DNA of 64,000 nt from Leptospira sanjuanensis (GTDB lineage Bacteria; Spirochaetota; Leptospiria; Leptospirales; Leptospiraceae). This document shows positions 33,360 through 43,286 of this stretch, in pieces (the stretch's first letter is position 1; the number at the start of each line of letters is the position of its first letter). A model generated the notes under the pieces. The model saw only the letters and a list, made by a program, of their open reading frames with translations. It searched no databases and was not told the DNA's origin. A program made the translations under genes and the position numbers. Location: assembly GCF_022267325.1 (NCBI RefSeq), contig NZ_JAIZBG010000002.1, positions 117,501 to 181,500 on the forward strand, in the 5' to 3' direction.

Positions 33360-33701
33360 TTATTCATCCATCAGAAAAAAACCTTCTTCGTCGGAATAAC
33401 AACCGTGTTCCCGATACGGTCCCGAAGGATAAAAGTGAATCTTCTGCGCGTATCTTCTCCCGATCTTTAGGCAACTCATACAAATATCCCAACGAATCGC
33501 CCAATCACATTCTTCCTTTCGAAATGATGGAAAGACGCGGAGGAGCGGTTTTGTTTCGGCTTGTTCTCGTTGTTGCTGTTTTTCCTGGGAAAAAAGAGAC
33601 GAGTGAGTTCCTGTCCCGGTCCCGTGGAACAATCCGAAGACCAAAACGATTTCCCCCCAAACGAAAATCGATAAAAGAAACGTTCGAATTTGTAGAATCA
33701 T
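33360..33701 (-). CDS. Putative secreted cysteine-containing small protein
   Basis: The 113-residue frame starts at ATG 33701 with a signal-peptide-like N-terminus (TFLLSIFVWGEIVLVFGLF), a glutamine-rich linker, and a C-terminal half with four cysteines (EECDWAIRWDICMSCLKIG, EHGCYSDE). A strong terminator follows. No family is recognised. The competing plus-strand frame is basic and low in plausibility, so I favour the minus strand. No SD is visible. Confidence 0.5.
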   Translation of the reverse strand: MILQIRTFLLSIFVWGEIVLVFGLFHGTGTGTHSSLFSQEKQQQREQAETKPLLRVFPSFRKEECDWAIRWDICMSCLKIGRRYAQKIHFYPSGPYREHGCYSDEEGFFLMDE

Positions 33702-33863
33702 TTTGGTTTGGTTGGAATCCCGCCGCCGAAATTTTCCAAGTCGAATTCGACGAAGGAGCGCCTAAGATTTTTATCGAAAAAAAGGGGCGATTTTGGAAGT
33801 AGAAAATGCGGTTTTTCTTGTTAATGCGGGCTCGGCTTTCGTTTGAAAGAACCGTGTTTTGAT

Positions 33864-34421
33864 ATGGGAAATATCATCTTGGCTGAAACCCAAAAAGTTC
33901 GAAAACGTTGGATCGTCGACGGTGAATCAAGCGTGGAAACGTTTTTGATTCCCGAACGCTACTGGACTGGATTGAATGAGAAAGATCGGAAGAATTTGCC
34001 GAAACGGATTCCGACGCTGATCCGTAGATATGCAAAGTATATCGTAGCGATGCCGCGTTTGAATTCTAAACCGGGAAAGACGATGTATCAGAAAGATCAA
34101 GGTCCTTTGATCCGAATGAATATTAGAATGGGAACTGGAATCGTTTCCATTCTCGCTTCGTTTGCGGCCTCTCACGGAGTGTCCCGCTGTTTTTTAGTGA
34201 ATTATCTGCTTTGGTTGGAAGAGATCGGAGTCGGGAATTCTATTGTGGAAACGGTTTCTGTGGGAACTCCCACCTTTCACGATGTCTACAGGAATATTCT
34301 GACCCTCGATTTCAACTCCAACACGGTTACTCGCGAATTTCAATTCGAACCGAACCCAATTTACGCACAGGATTTGGACTATCGGAATTATTTTTCTCGA
34401 AAAATCTTCGAAGATAACTAA
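33864..34421 (+). CDS. DUF1564 family protein
   Basis: From ATG 33864 (TTG 33843 is an alternative) the protein has about 185 residues. It shows the DUF1564 pattern: RKRWIVDGESSVETFLIP, a middle SRCFLVNYLLWLEEIGVG, and GTPTFHDVYRNILTLDF near the end. DUF1564 is a paralogous family I know only from Leptospira, of unknown function, whose copy number varies between species. The coding sequence contains a near-palindromic GTGGGAACTCCCAC (about 34260), the same motif as the intergenic repeats. Confidence 0.85.
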   Translation: MGNIILAETQKVRKRWIVDGESSVETFLIPERYWTGLNEKDRKNLPKRIPTLIRRYAKYIVAMPRLNSKPGKTMYQKDQGPLIRMNIRMGTGIVSILASFAASHGVSRCFLVNYLLWLEEIGVGNSIVETVSVGTPTFHDVYRNILTLDFNSNTVTREFQFEPNPIYAQDLDYRNYFSRKIFEDN

Positions 34422-34761
34422 TTCCAATCAAACGCGAATACGCACACACTGAATTCTTAAATATGGAGAATGAGGGAGGATGTTTTTTTGCGGTTTACGC
34501 ATGTCCACATGACGATTCCGAAAAGAAATCATTGCAATTCGCTGTAAATCATACAAAGATAACACTGTATCGCACGAACCCCATACGAATACAAAGGAAT
34601 AATTCGGCTTTATGAAAGACGAACATATATTAGTACATAGTAAAATTATAAAATATCTTCAATGGTTTTTCCGAACCGATAAACTCGATCCATCGAACGA
34701 TTTTACATCGGAAAACAAACAAGAACCTATCCGCCGAACCCGCGGTCGAAATCCATTGTCA
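34422..34761. other. Leader region or N-terminal extension of the DUF547 gene
   Basis: The frame of the next gene is open back to ATG 34612 (50 extra residues, polar), with AAAGGAA 15 bases upstream. Because a clean signal peptide begins at 34762, I treat this stretch as untranslated, but the longer start cannot be excluded. Nothing else is seen. Confidence 0.4.
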
Positions 34762-35523
34762 ATGTCTACAACGGCTACGATCGTTTTGATTCTTCTCGTT
34801 TGGATCGGTTCGGGTTTTATCGGCCGCGCGAGCCTGTTCGCCTTCGATCATAAACACGGTTCTTTTAACGCCGAACTCAAAAAGTATGTCAAAGAAGGTT
34901 CCGTCGATTATACATCTTGGAAAAATAACCGAGCCGCTCTGGATTCTTACCTGCAAACGTTGAGTTCCGTTTCCGAAGCCGAATATTCTTCCTTTAGCCA
35001 AACGGAAAAACTGAGTTTTCTGATCAACGCATACAACGCGTTTACGATCCGGCTGATCTTGGATCATTATCCTCTGAAAAGCATCAAGGAACTCGGAGGA
35101 ATTTTGACGGGACCGTGGAAGCTGGAATTCTTCTCTTTGTTAGGATCTAAAAAAAATTTGGATTGGATCGAACATCAAAAACTGAGAAGGGAGTTTCAAG
35201 AACCGAGAATTCATTTCGCGATCAACTGCGCATCCAAAGGATGTCCACCCCTTCTCGAAGAAGCGTTTCAACCTTCTAAGCTGGAAAGCCAGCTTTCAAG
35301 CGCGGCAAAACGATTTCTTTCCAACCCAAACTACAACCGATACAATGCGACAAAAAACGTTCTGTATCTTTCGAAGATCTTTCAGTGGTTCCAGGAAGAT
35401 TTCACGCGGAAATCCGGAAATCTCGTGAACTTCTTCAATTCCAACTCGGGACTTTCTCCGGTTCCGGTCAATTCGGAAGTCGAATACTTGGATTACGACT
35501 GGAATTTGAATCAAAAGAAATAA
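34762..35523 (+). CDS. DUF547 domain exported protein
   Basis: From ATG 34762 the product has 253 residues with a Sec signal peptide (TIVLILLVWIGSGFIG...SLFA). The DUF547 domain follows: VDYTSWKNNRAALDSYLQ, LSFLINAYNAFTIRLIL, IHFAINCASKGCPPLLEEAF. The conserved Asn-Ala-Tyr-Asn and Cys-Ala-Ser-x-Gly-Cys-Pro blocks recall a cysteine-protease-like fold, but DUF547 has no proven activity. It would work in the periplasm. The ECF sigma gene begins 131 bases later on the same strand. Confidence 0.87.
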   Translation: MSTTATIVLILLVWIGSGFIGRASLFAFDHKHGSFNAELKKYVKEGSVDYTSWKNNRAALDSYLQTLSSVSEAEYSSFSQTEKLSFLINAYNAFTIRLILDHYPLKSIKELGGILTGPWKLEFFSLLGSKKNLDWIEHQKLRREFQEPRIHFAINCASKGCPPLLEEAFQPSKLESQLSSAAKRFLSNPNYNRYNATKNVLYLSKIFQWFQEDFTRKSGNLVNFFNSNSGLSPVPVNSEVEYLDYDWNLNQKK

Positions 35524-35639
35524 TCTTCGAGAACCTCCAAAAAAAACCGTCGATCTGAAAAAAAACCGAAATCGCTCTGTTAACTCAGGATAGAAGGCAG
35601 GAGCGGCAGAGGAATTTACTTGAAATCGGGTTCTCACTC

Positions 35640-36176
<537 letters not shown>

Positions 36177-36191
36177 TTAAGAGTATCGATA

Positions 36192-37346
<1,155 letters not shown>

Positions 37347-37406
37347 AATCAAATTCTCTTTGACAGTCGGCCGGTAAATCGGGAAATTTAGTCCCGAGGA
37401 CCTTGC

Positions 37407-37952
37407 ATGACACAGAACGACCCCGGTAAAAAAAGAATTTTTAGCAACTACATCATCGACCGGGACTTTCAACTCAAGTTTTTATTGAATTATTCTCTGC
37501 TGATCGTTTTCGGCTTACTCTTAACCGTGGGATTTCTCTATTGGCTGAACTACACGAAGTTCGATAAGGGAGTCGTTTTCCGTTTAAGAAACGATCCGGT
37601 CAAGGTCTATCAAAAGGGATTCGAAGATCAGAACGGAGTGGAAAAGGAAAAGTTCGTGGAACGCGAAATCTTTCTGCCGGATTACGATCACAGACTGGAC
37701 ATGTTTACGATTCAGGTGAACGGAATTCTTCTTTTATCCGGTTTGTTTCTCGGAATGACCGCGATCTTTACGGTGATCTATTCTCACAAGATGGCCGGAC
37801 CGGTTTACAATATCAAAAATCATCTCAAAAAAATGGCGGCTGGGGAAGAGCCCGTTAAGAAGATTAAGATCCGCAAAGGCGACGAGTTTCAGGAACTCGC
37901 CGATCTTCTCAATCAAGTCATCGAAAGAAGAATCAACAACGGCAACGGCTGA
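37407..37952 (+). CDS. HAMP-domain membrane protein without an output domain
   Basis: The 181-residue protein has two membrane helices (LLNYSLLIVFGLLLTVGFLYW near 28-48; ILLLSGLFLGMTAIFTVIY near 107-125) around a 55-residue periplasmic loop, and ends with a HAMP domain (MAGPVYNIKNHLKKMAAGE, GDEFQELADLLNQVIERR). It stops straight after HAMP: no kinase, cyclase or methyl-accepting domain follows. It may pass a signal to a separate partner by its HAMP coiled coil. It lies between two FecR genes in the same direction. Confidence 0.83.
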   Translation: MTQNDPGKKRIFSNYIIDRDFQLKFLLNYSLLIVFGLLLTVGFLYWLNYTKFDKGVVFRLRNDPVKVYQKGFEDQNGVEKEKFVEREIFLPDYDHRLDMFTIQVNGILLLSGLFLGMTAIFTVIYSHKMAGPVYNIKNHLKKMAAGEEPVKKIKIRKGDEFQELADLLNQVIERRINNGNG

Positions 37953-38111
37953 ATTTTCTTCCGATCTCTCTTACGTCCGATCGTCTTCCGATTATGGCGT
38001 CGACGTAAGACGGCCGGGATTGAAAAAGAAATTCGATCTTTGCGAGAGCCGATCTTCAAACCGGGAAATTTATTGTGGATTTTTTCGGGAACCCGTGTAA
38101 TTTTTTCCGGT

Positions 38112-38819
38112 ATGATTCGTAAGGTTTTATTTTTTCTTTCCATCGTTTTCCTTGTTCCCCAAGTCCTATCGGCCGACGAAGAGGTTGCGATCGCTTTATT
38201 CGTTACGGGAAAAGTTCAGTATTCTCAAAGCGGTAAAACGGAAACGCTGAAGAAGAACACGGTTCTTACCAAAACCGCGAAGGTGGAAACCGGAGACGGA
38301 AAGGCCGATCTTCAGTTGGGTGCGAACGCGGTGATCCGTTTGGCGCCGTTTACGAAAATCGAAATCGCGGAACTCTTGTCCGATAACTCCAAAAACACGG
38401 CCAAGGTGACTTTGGTTTCCGGGAAACTTTTCGCCAACGTTCAAAAATCGAATAAGAAGGAAGATCTTCAGGTTAGTTCGACTTCTTATACGGCCGGCGT
38501 TCGCGGAACTCAGTTCGTGATCAGCGAAGAAAAGAAAAAGGCTCCCCGCAACGACGATTCGGATATACCCGACGGAGTTTTCGTGAATGAAGGAGAGGTC
38601 GCCGTCAATTCTTCCTCCGGCGGAGAATTGGATCTTAAAACGGGGGAACAAGCTTCTTGGAACGGAAAAGAACTTCTGCTCGAACCCTTAAAGGAATTCA
38701 TGAAGGAAAAGATGAAGATCATCCAAAACTTCAAAGCGATCAAGGCCGAGAATTATCAGATGCTCAAGGATCAAAAGTTGAAAAATAAGGAGCTTCTGGA
38801 GAACTTTCCAAAATCATAA
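38112..38819 (+). CDS. Periplasmic FecR-domain protein
   Basis: ATG 38112 gives 235 residues with a clean signal peptide (VLFFLSIVFLVPQVLSA). The FecR domain covers about 25-175: VTGKVQYSQSGKTETLKKN, VETGDGKADLQLGANAVIRL, SSTSYTAGVRGTQFVISEE. The C-terminus is a lysine-rich helix that may be a coiled coil. Unlike the upstream FecR protein it has no membrane helix, so it is a soluble periplasmic or surface partner, perhaps the ligand sensor of the module. An upstream in-frame ATG at 38040 would bury the signal peptide and is rejected. Confidence 0.87.
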   Translation: MIRKVLFFLSIVFLVPQVLSADEEVAIALFVTGKVQYSQSGKTETLKKNTVLTKTAKVETGDGKADLQLGANAVIRLAPFTKIEIAELLSDNSKNTAKVTLVSGKLFANVQKSNKKEDLQVSSTSYTAGVRGTQFVISEEKKKAPRNDDSDIPDGVFVNEGEVAVNSSSGGELDLKTGEQASWNGKELLLEPLKEFMKEKMKIIQNFKAIKAENYQMLKDQKLKNKELLENFPKS

Positions 38820-38832
38820 TATTCAATTTGCC

Positions 38833-39726
38833 TTAAGGATTGGCCGAGATGAAGACTTTTACGACTTCGGCCAATTCTTCCCCTTTGTCCTCCTGCAAAA
38901 AATGTCCTCCGTTGGCGATCGTGACGTGTTTTTGTCCTTTCGCACCGGGGATCAACCTTCTAAAAAAGATATCGCCCCCCTTTGTGATCGGATCTTTGTC
39001 GCTGAACGCGGTGAGAAACGGTTTCTTCCAAGTTTTTAAAATCTCCCAAGCCTTTCGATTCGCTGCGGATGCGGGATCGTCCGGTGTGATCGGAACCAAT
39101 GCGGGAAACTTTCGCGCAGCCGCCTTGTAGGTTTCGTCGGGATAGGGCGCGTCGTAGGCGGCTACGATTTCTTTCGTGAGTTCGGAAGTGCAACCGTTCT
39201 TTACGATCGTTCCGATTGCCAGTCGTTTCACGTTCTGCGAAAAGTGTCTCCACTTTAAGAAGTCTTCTTTGGGCGGAATATCGCCTGTGGGTAAAAACGT
39301 GTTGGCCGCGACGATTCTGGAAAAGCGGTCCTGATTTTCAGCCGCGAGTCGAAGTCCCAAAAGTCCGCCCCAATCTTGACAGAACAGAGTGATCCTTTTC
39401 AGATCCAGTTTTTCCATAAATTCCTTCAACCAATCCATGTGCGTTTGATAGGTGAAAAATTGCGGATCGTCCGGCTTATCGGATTTTCCGAAACCGACTA
39501 GGTCGGGCGCGATCACTCGGTACCCCGCGGCTGCGAGCGGAGGAATCATCTTTCGGTAGAGATAAGACCAGGACGGTTCTCCGTGAAGGAGAAGAACGGT
39601 TTCGCCTTCGGCGTTTCCTTCTTCTACGTAGTGCATTCTCAGATTTTGCACTTCCACATAGTTGGGTTTGAAGTCGTACCCGGGCAGATTTTCAAAAGCG
39701 GAGTCCGGCGTTCTTAGGATTTGCAT
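38833..39726 (-). CDS. Haloalkane dehalogenase-type alpha/beta hydrolase
   Basis: The 297-residue protein matches subfamily I haloalkane dehalogenases: oxyanion region LLHGEPSWSYLYRKM, nucleophile Asp118 with halide-binding Trp119 in CQDWGG, the acid in FSDKDPITKGG and the base His in ANGGHFLQEDKGEE. It would hydrolyse the carbon-halogen bond of a haloalkane to an alcohol and halide. Nearby epoxide hydrolases share the fold but the Glu-Pro-Ser-Trp and Asp-Trp-Gly-Gly set favours dehalogenase. The physiological substrate is unknown. It is convergent with the FecR gene, 13 bases apart. Confidence 0.88.
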   Translation of the reverse strand: MQILRTPDSAFENLPGYDFKPNYVEVQNLRMHYVEEGNAEGETVLLLHGEPSWSYLYRKMIPPLAAAGYRVIAPDLVGFGKSDKPDDPQFFTYQTHMDWLKEFMEKLDLKRITLFCQDWGGLLGLRLAAENQDRFSRIVAANTFLPTGDIPPKEDFLKWRHFSQNVKRLAIGTIVKNGCTSELTKEIVAAYDAPYPDETYKAAARKFPALVPITPDDPASAANRKAWEILKTWKKPFLTAFSDKDPITKGGDIFFRRLIPGAKGQKHVTIANGGHFLQEDKGEELAEVVKVFISANP

Positions 39727-40168
39727 AGGGACAGTAGGATCTTATAAGCTTTCAATCGGGGAAGCATTTTTCTCGGAGCGGAACTTTTTGAGTCAGCGAA
39801 AAATGTCCGTGTTGGCCTTTTGCGAATACCCGATGACAGGGATAAGACTGAACCGCTTCCGACTTTGGATCGAGGGAAATTCTTGTGGTCGCCGCCGATT
39901 TTCGGTCACTCCGGATTTTTAGGGAGAGAATGTAGGAACTCATACAAGCATTGTTTCGATGTTCGAGAAATCCGTTTCGTGAAGGATGTATTGAGTATAA
40001 TGTGTAACCCATGTCTCCGGTTTAGAGTGTTACCGATGTGCCGGAACACACAACCCAGCTCTTTTGTAATGCGACATAATGTACATTATCGGAAGTTACC
40101 TGTTGCATCCATAAGAATCTACTCCAAACTGTTCACGATGATGGATACGGCTATGATCCGGGGCCTCG
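39727..40168. other. Intergenic region with possible insertion-sequence remnant
   Basis: No supported gene. It contains a TGTAGGAACTCATACA repeat copy (about 39932), the near-direct repeats at 40001-40048 and a perfect 14-bp palindrome ATAATGTACATTAT (about 40076). It separates the divergent dehalogenase promoter from the 3' end of the cobalamin gene. Confidence 0.5.
40001..40048 (+). repeat. Tandem near-repeats resembling transposon end sites
   Basis: TGTAACCCATGTCTCCGG (40003-40020) and TGTTACCGATGTGCCGG (40028-40044) are imperfect direct repeats. Multiple sites of the form AACC-ATGT-CCGG occur at the ends of IS21/IS481-like elements, from memory. No transposase frame adjoins, so at most this is a remnant end. 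Confidence 0.35.
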
Positions 40169-42760
40169 TCAAAGACCCAGCAATTGATAAACGAAGTTCA
40201 CGTCCAAAGATTGCCGAACGTGTCCCGCTAAACGGTCCAGGGATTTTTCAAGATTGTACGAAACTTGGATTTCACCCAAGGGTTGTTTGCCGTTGCGGGT
40301 TCGGATCCGATCCAAATAATTTCTCCGAAATTCGTCGCGATCAAAAACCCCGTGAATGTATGTTCCCCAGATTCTTCCCGTAGAATCGCTGTGACCGAGA
40401 GCTTCCTTGTCTTCGTTTAAAAAGATCGTTTCGTTTTGTCCGATCGACTCCGTTCTCCCATGATGGATTTCGTAACCCTCCACTTCGCAGCCGCTCGGAT
40501 TGTGAATCGCCTTGACTTGCTTGAGCGATTTATCTTTTTCGAATACGGTTTCCAGATCCAAAAGGCCGAGGCCTTTTGCGTTTCCCCGATCCGTTTCGAT
40601 CCGATATGGATCCAAGACGTTTCTTCCGAGCATTTGATAACCGCCGCAGATGCCAACGATCTCCGTCCTTCCGTTTTTCGACAAGGTTAGGATCGATTCC
40701 GCTAAACCGACATTGCGTATATGATCCAGATCGGTGACTACATTTTTGCTTCCGGGAAGAATCAGCACGTCCGGTTCTCCCAGATCCTTTCGACTTTTCA
40801 CGATGCGAACGCGTACGTCCGGCTCCATCCGGAGCGCGTCGATATCCGTATGATTGGAAATCCTCGGTGTGTCGATTACGGCGACATCGATTCTATTTCC
40901 TAAGGGCGATGTGTCGTCTAACGTTCCCGATTTGAATTCAAGGGAATCTTCTTCGGGGAGTTCCAGATTTTGAAGGTGAGAAACGATTCCGAGGACGCGT
41001 TTGCCCGTGTGTTCTTCCAGATATTCCGTTCCCGTTTTGAGCAATTCTTTGATTCCTCGAAATCGGTTGATGATAAAACCGGCCACGAGTTTTCGTTCCC
41101 ATTCGGAGAGAGTCTCCATCGTTCCTAGGATCGATCCGAAAATTCCTCCGTGATCGATGTTTCCGATGAGAAAGACGTTGGCCTTTGCATACTCCGCCAT
41201 TCTCATGTTTACGATGTCGTTTTTTTTCAGGTTCACTTCGGATGCGCTGCCGGCGCCTTCTATTAGGATCGCGTCATATTCGGACGAAAGGGAATCGTAC
41301 GCTTTTTTCACCTCTTCAAACGCGAAGGATTTGTATTTCGAATAGTCTCTGAAATCCATGGCGGCGATCGGTTTACCGTTGATGATTACTTGTGAATCCT
41401 TTTCGCTCGAAGGTTTGAGAAGAATGGGATTCATCCGAATGTCCGGAAGAATTTTTGCGGCCTGTGCTTGCAACGCTTGTGCCCGTCCGATTTCCCCTCC
41501 TTCACGGGTAACGAAAGAATTTAAGGCCATGTTCTGCGATTTAAACGGAGCGACTTTGATTCCTTCTTGGACGAGAATTCGGCAGAATGCTGCGGTCATG
41601 ACGCTTTTCCCGACGTTAGACGCCGTTCCTTGAAACATGATGGCCGGAGTTTTACGCGGGATTCTGCGAGGATGTTTTTTACCGTGGAATAACTCGTGGA
41701 GAGCGTTTAAAATCGTTTCGTTTTCTTCGGGAGTTCGGACCGCAATGCGAACGAAATATTCCGAGAGTCCGGTAAAATTACCGCAATCTCGGATAGCGAT
41801 CTTATACTTCGATAGAAGAAAGTTTGTAAGAGTCGCAGCCGTTCCGTATTTCCTTATTTTTACCAGAACAAAATTCGTTTCGCTTGGGAATACATGCAGA
41901 AAATCGAATTTACTGAGCTCCGCAACGAAGTTCCCTTTCCATTCGGAAACCTTGTTCCTTGTCGTCTTAAAAAAATCCGAATCGTCGATCGCTTTTTCGT
42001 AAACGGCCGCGGCGAGCGCGTTGACATTCCAACTGGGGAGTCTTTTTTTGAGTTGAGAACAAATTTCTGCCGAAGCGTTGCAGAAACCGATCCGCAGTCC
42101 CGGAATCGCGAGAATTTTCGTCAAAGACCGGATCAAGATCATATTTTCGGTTCGTTCGTTTTGAAACGAATCCTCTTCGGAAACGAATTCGATAAACGAT
42201 TCGTCGATCACAAAAAAACTGTCGGAGAATGTCCGCACGAGCGTTTGAATTTCTTTTTTATCTAAAGCGAGTCCGGTGGGATTGTTCGGATGTCCCAAAA
42301 AAATCAACGCCCTCCGGTCCGGATTTGATCGTAGAACCTGTTCGATCGCATCGACTCGAAGACGGAACGAATCTTCCTCGAGGAGGCGCAGTTCCGTGCA
42401 GGGAAGATTGGCGAGCTGAATCGCTTCCCGATAACCGCCGTAACAGGGTTCAATCAGAATCGCATAATCGGCGTTTACCGCAAATGGAATCTGATGGATA
42501 AGTTCCTCCGCTCCGTTTCCGAAGACGATCTGCTCGGGAAATATTCCATACTTTGCATATATTTTTTCCTTTAAAGACGCGTAATCGGGATCGGGATAAG
42601 AGACAAGATCGCTGATCTTCGAGTTCAAAAACGGACGTAACCATTCCGGAAACCCGAGCGGATTGATATTTGCGGAAAAGTCCAGGATTTGATCGGGCGT
42701 GCACCCTGCTCTGCGTGCAAACTCCCAAAGATTCCCGCCGTGTTTTGTATGTTCCACCAT
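40169..42760 (-). CDS. CobC/CobD-CobQ fusion: PLP aminotransferase-like decarboxylase plus cobyric acid synthase
   Basis: The 863-residue protein joins two cobalamin enzymes. Residues 1-355 are a class I/II PLP enzyme like threonine-phosphate decarboxylase (HGGNLWEFARRAGC, DFSANINPLGFP, the PLP-lysine in SLTKILAIPGLRIGF). Residues 370-863 are cobyric acid synthase: GTASNVGKSVMTAAFCRIL near 377, SQNMALNSFVT, ILPGSKNVVTDL, the glutaminase Cys near 704 in GICGGYQMLG, and His in GTYIHGVFD. The first makes the aminopropanol linker, the second amidates the corrin ring, so both act late in B12 synthesis. No other cob gene is in the window. Confidence 0.92.
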   Translation of the reverse strand: MVEHTKHGGNLWEFARRAGCTPDQILDFSANINPLGFPEWLRPFLNSKISDLVSYPDPDYASLKEKIYAKYGIFPEQIVFGNGAEELIHQIPFAVNADYAILIEPCYGGYREAIQLANLPCTELRLLEEDSFRLRVDAIEQVLRSNPDRRALIFLGHPNNPTGLALDKKEIQTLVRTFSDSFFVIDESFIEFVSEEDSFQNERTENMILIRSLTKILAIPGLRIGFCNASAEICSQLKKRLPSWNVNALAAAVYEKAIDDSDFFKTTRNKVSEWKGNFVAELSKFDFLHVFPSETNFVLVKIRKYGTAATLTNFLLSKYKIAIRDCGNFTGLSEYFVRIAVRTPEENETILNALHELFHGKKHPRRIPRKTPAIMFQGTASNVGKSVMTAAFCRILVQEGIKVAPFKSQNMALNSFVTREGGEIGRAQALQAQAAKILPDIRMNPILLKPSSEKDSQVIINGKPIAAMDFRDYSKYKSFAFEEVKKAYDSLSSEYDAILIEGAGSASEVNLKKNDIVNMRMAEYAKANVFLIGNIDHGGIFGSILGTMETLSEWERKLVAGFIINRFRGIKELLKTGTEYLEEHTGKRVLGIVSHLQNLELPEEDSLEFKSGTLDDTSPLGNRIDVAVIDTPRISNHTDIDALRMEPDVRVRIVKSRKDLGEPDVLILPGSKNVVTDLDHIRNVGLAESILTLSKNGRTEIVGICGGYQMLGRNVLDPYRIETDRGNAKGLGLLDLETVFEKDKSLKQVKAIHNPSGCEVEGYEIHHGRTESIGQNETIFLNEDKEALGHSDSTGRIWGTYIHGVFDRDEFRRNYLDRIRTRNGKQPLGEIQVSYNLEKSLDRLAGHVRQSLDVNFVYQLLGL

Positions 42761-42774
42761 ATCGGCTTTTTATC

Positions 42775-42893
42775 CTATTTGTCTGCCATTCCGATTCCGA
42801 ACTGCAAGCGGAAGCCCGCTGACCATAAGTAGCCGAGCTCTCGCTTTGTGCAACGGTTTGATTGCAAGTTCCCAAAAGATGCCTGTAAATTAG
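42775..42893 (-). promoter_or_regulatory. Structured leader of the cobalamin gene, possible cobalamin riboswitch
   Basis: Read on the minus strand, the leader has GGCATCTTTTGGGAACTTGC at its 5' part, an inverted repeat AGCGG-GCTT-CCGCT and a late GGAATGGCAGA, before the ATG at 42760. GGGAA and the final block recall parts of the cobalamin riboswitch core, but the GCCACTG box is not seen. Gene context makes a B12 switch plausible; the match is too weak to be sure. Confidence 0.3.
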
Positions 42894-43286
42894 GGTAGAA
42901 TTCTCCGAGAAGCATTAACGCATGTTACTGATAAATTGACTTTTTTAAGTTACGGATCGCCTTACTTCCGAGGACGAAAGGTATCAAATGAACTGTAATT
43001 CCACCGGCATTCGGATCGATTCTTTTGGAAAGAAGATTTTTTTCGATCGATCTAAGAATCTTTTCGAGTTGAAACGCTTTTCTCTTTGATCTAAGATAAA
43101 ATCGATTCGAAGTTTTGGAATTTGTTTGCAGAATTCTCCGGGGTACGGCGCGGGTTCGATAGGATCGAAAAATCAAGTTTAATGAACTTAAACCTCGCTC
43201 TCTACGATCGCTCGGTAGGTTCTTATACTGAAATCGTTTCTAAGAATCCTGCTTGACCCTGAAAAAAAGAAACTTATACAGTTCGC
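42894..43286. other. Intergenic region, divergent promoters
   Basis: I find no supported gene. An 83-codon minus-strand frame (42925-43176) has no RBS and no family. A CTCGCTCTCTACGATCGCTCGG segment near 43194, split over a repeat-like palindrome, resembles the CTCGCTCTCTATGAATCGCG found before htpX. Confidence 0.45.

Noticed and set aside
33191..33802. 203-codon plus-strand reading frame
   Set aside because: It spans a strong terminator, is Arg-rich without a family, has no RBS and is antisense to a more credible exported protein.
42925..43176. 83-codon minus-strand gene upstream of the cobalamin fusion
   Set aside because: There is no SD, no family, a very basic product, and it lies in a region expected to hold promoters.
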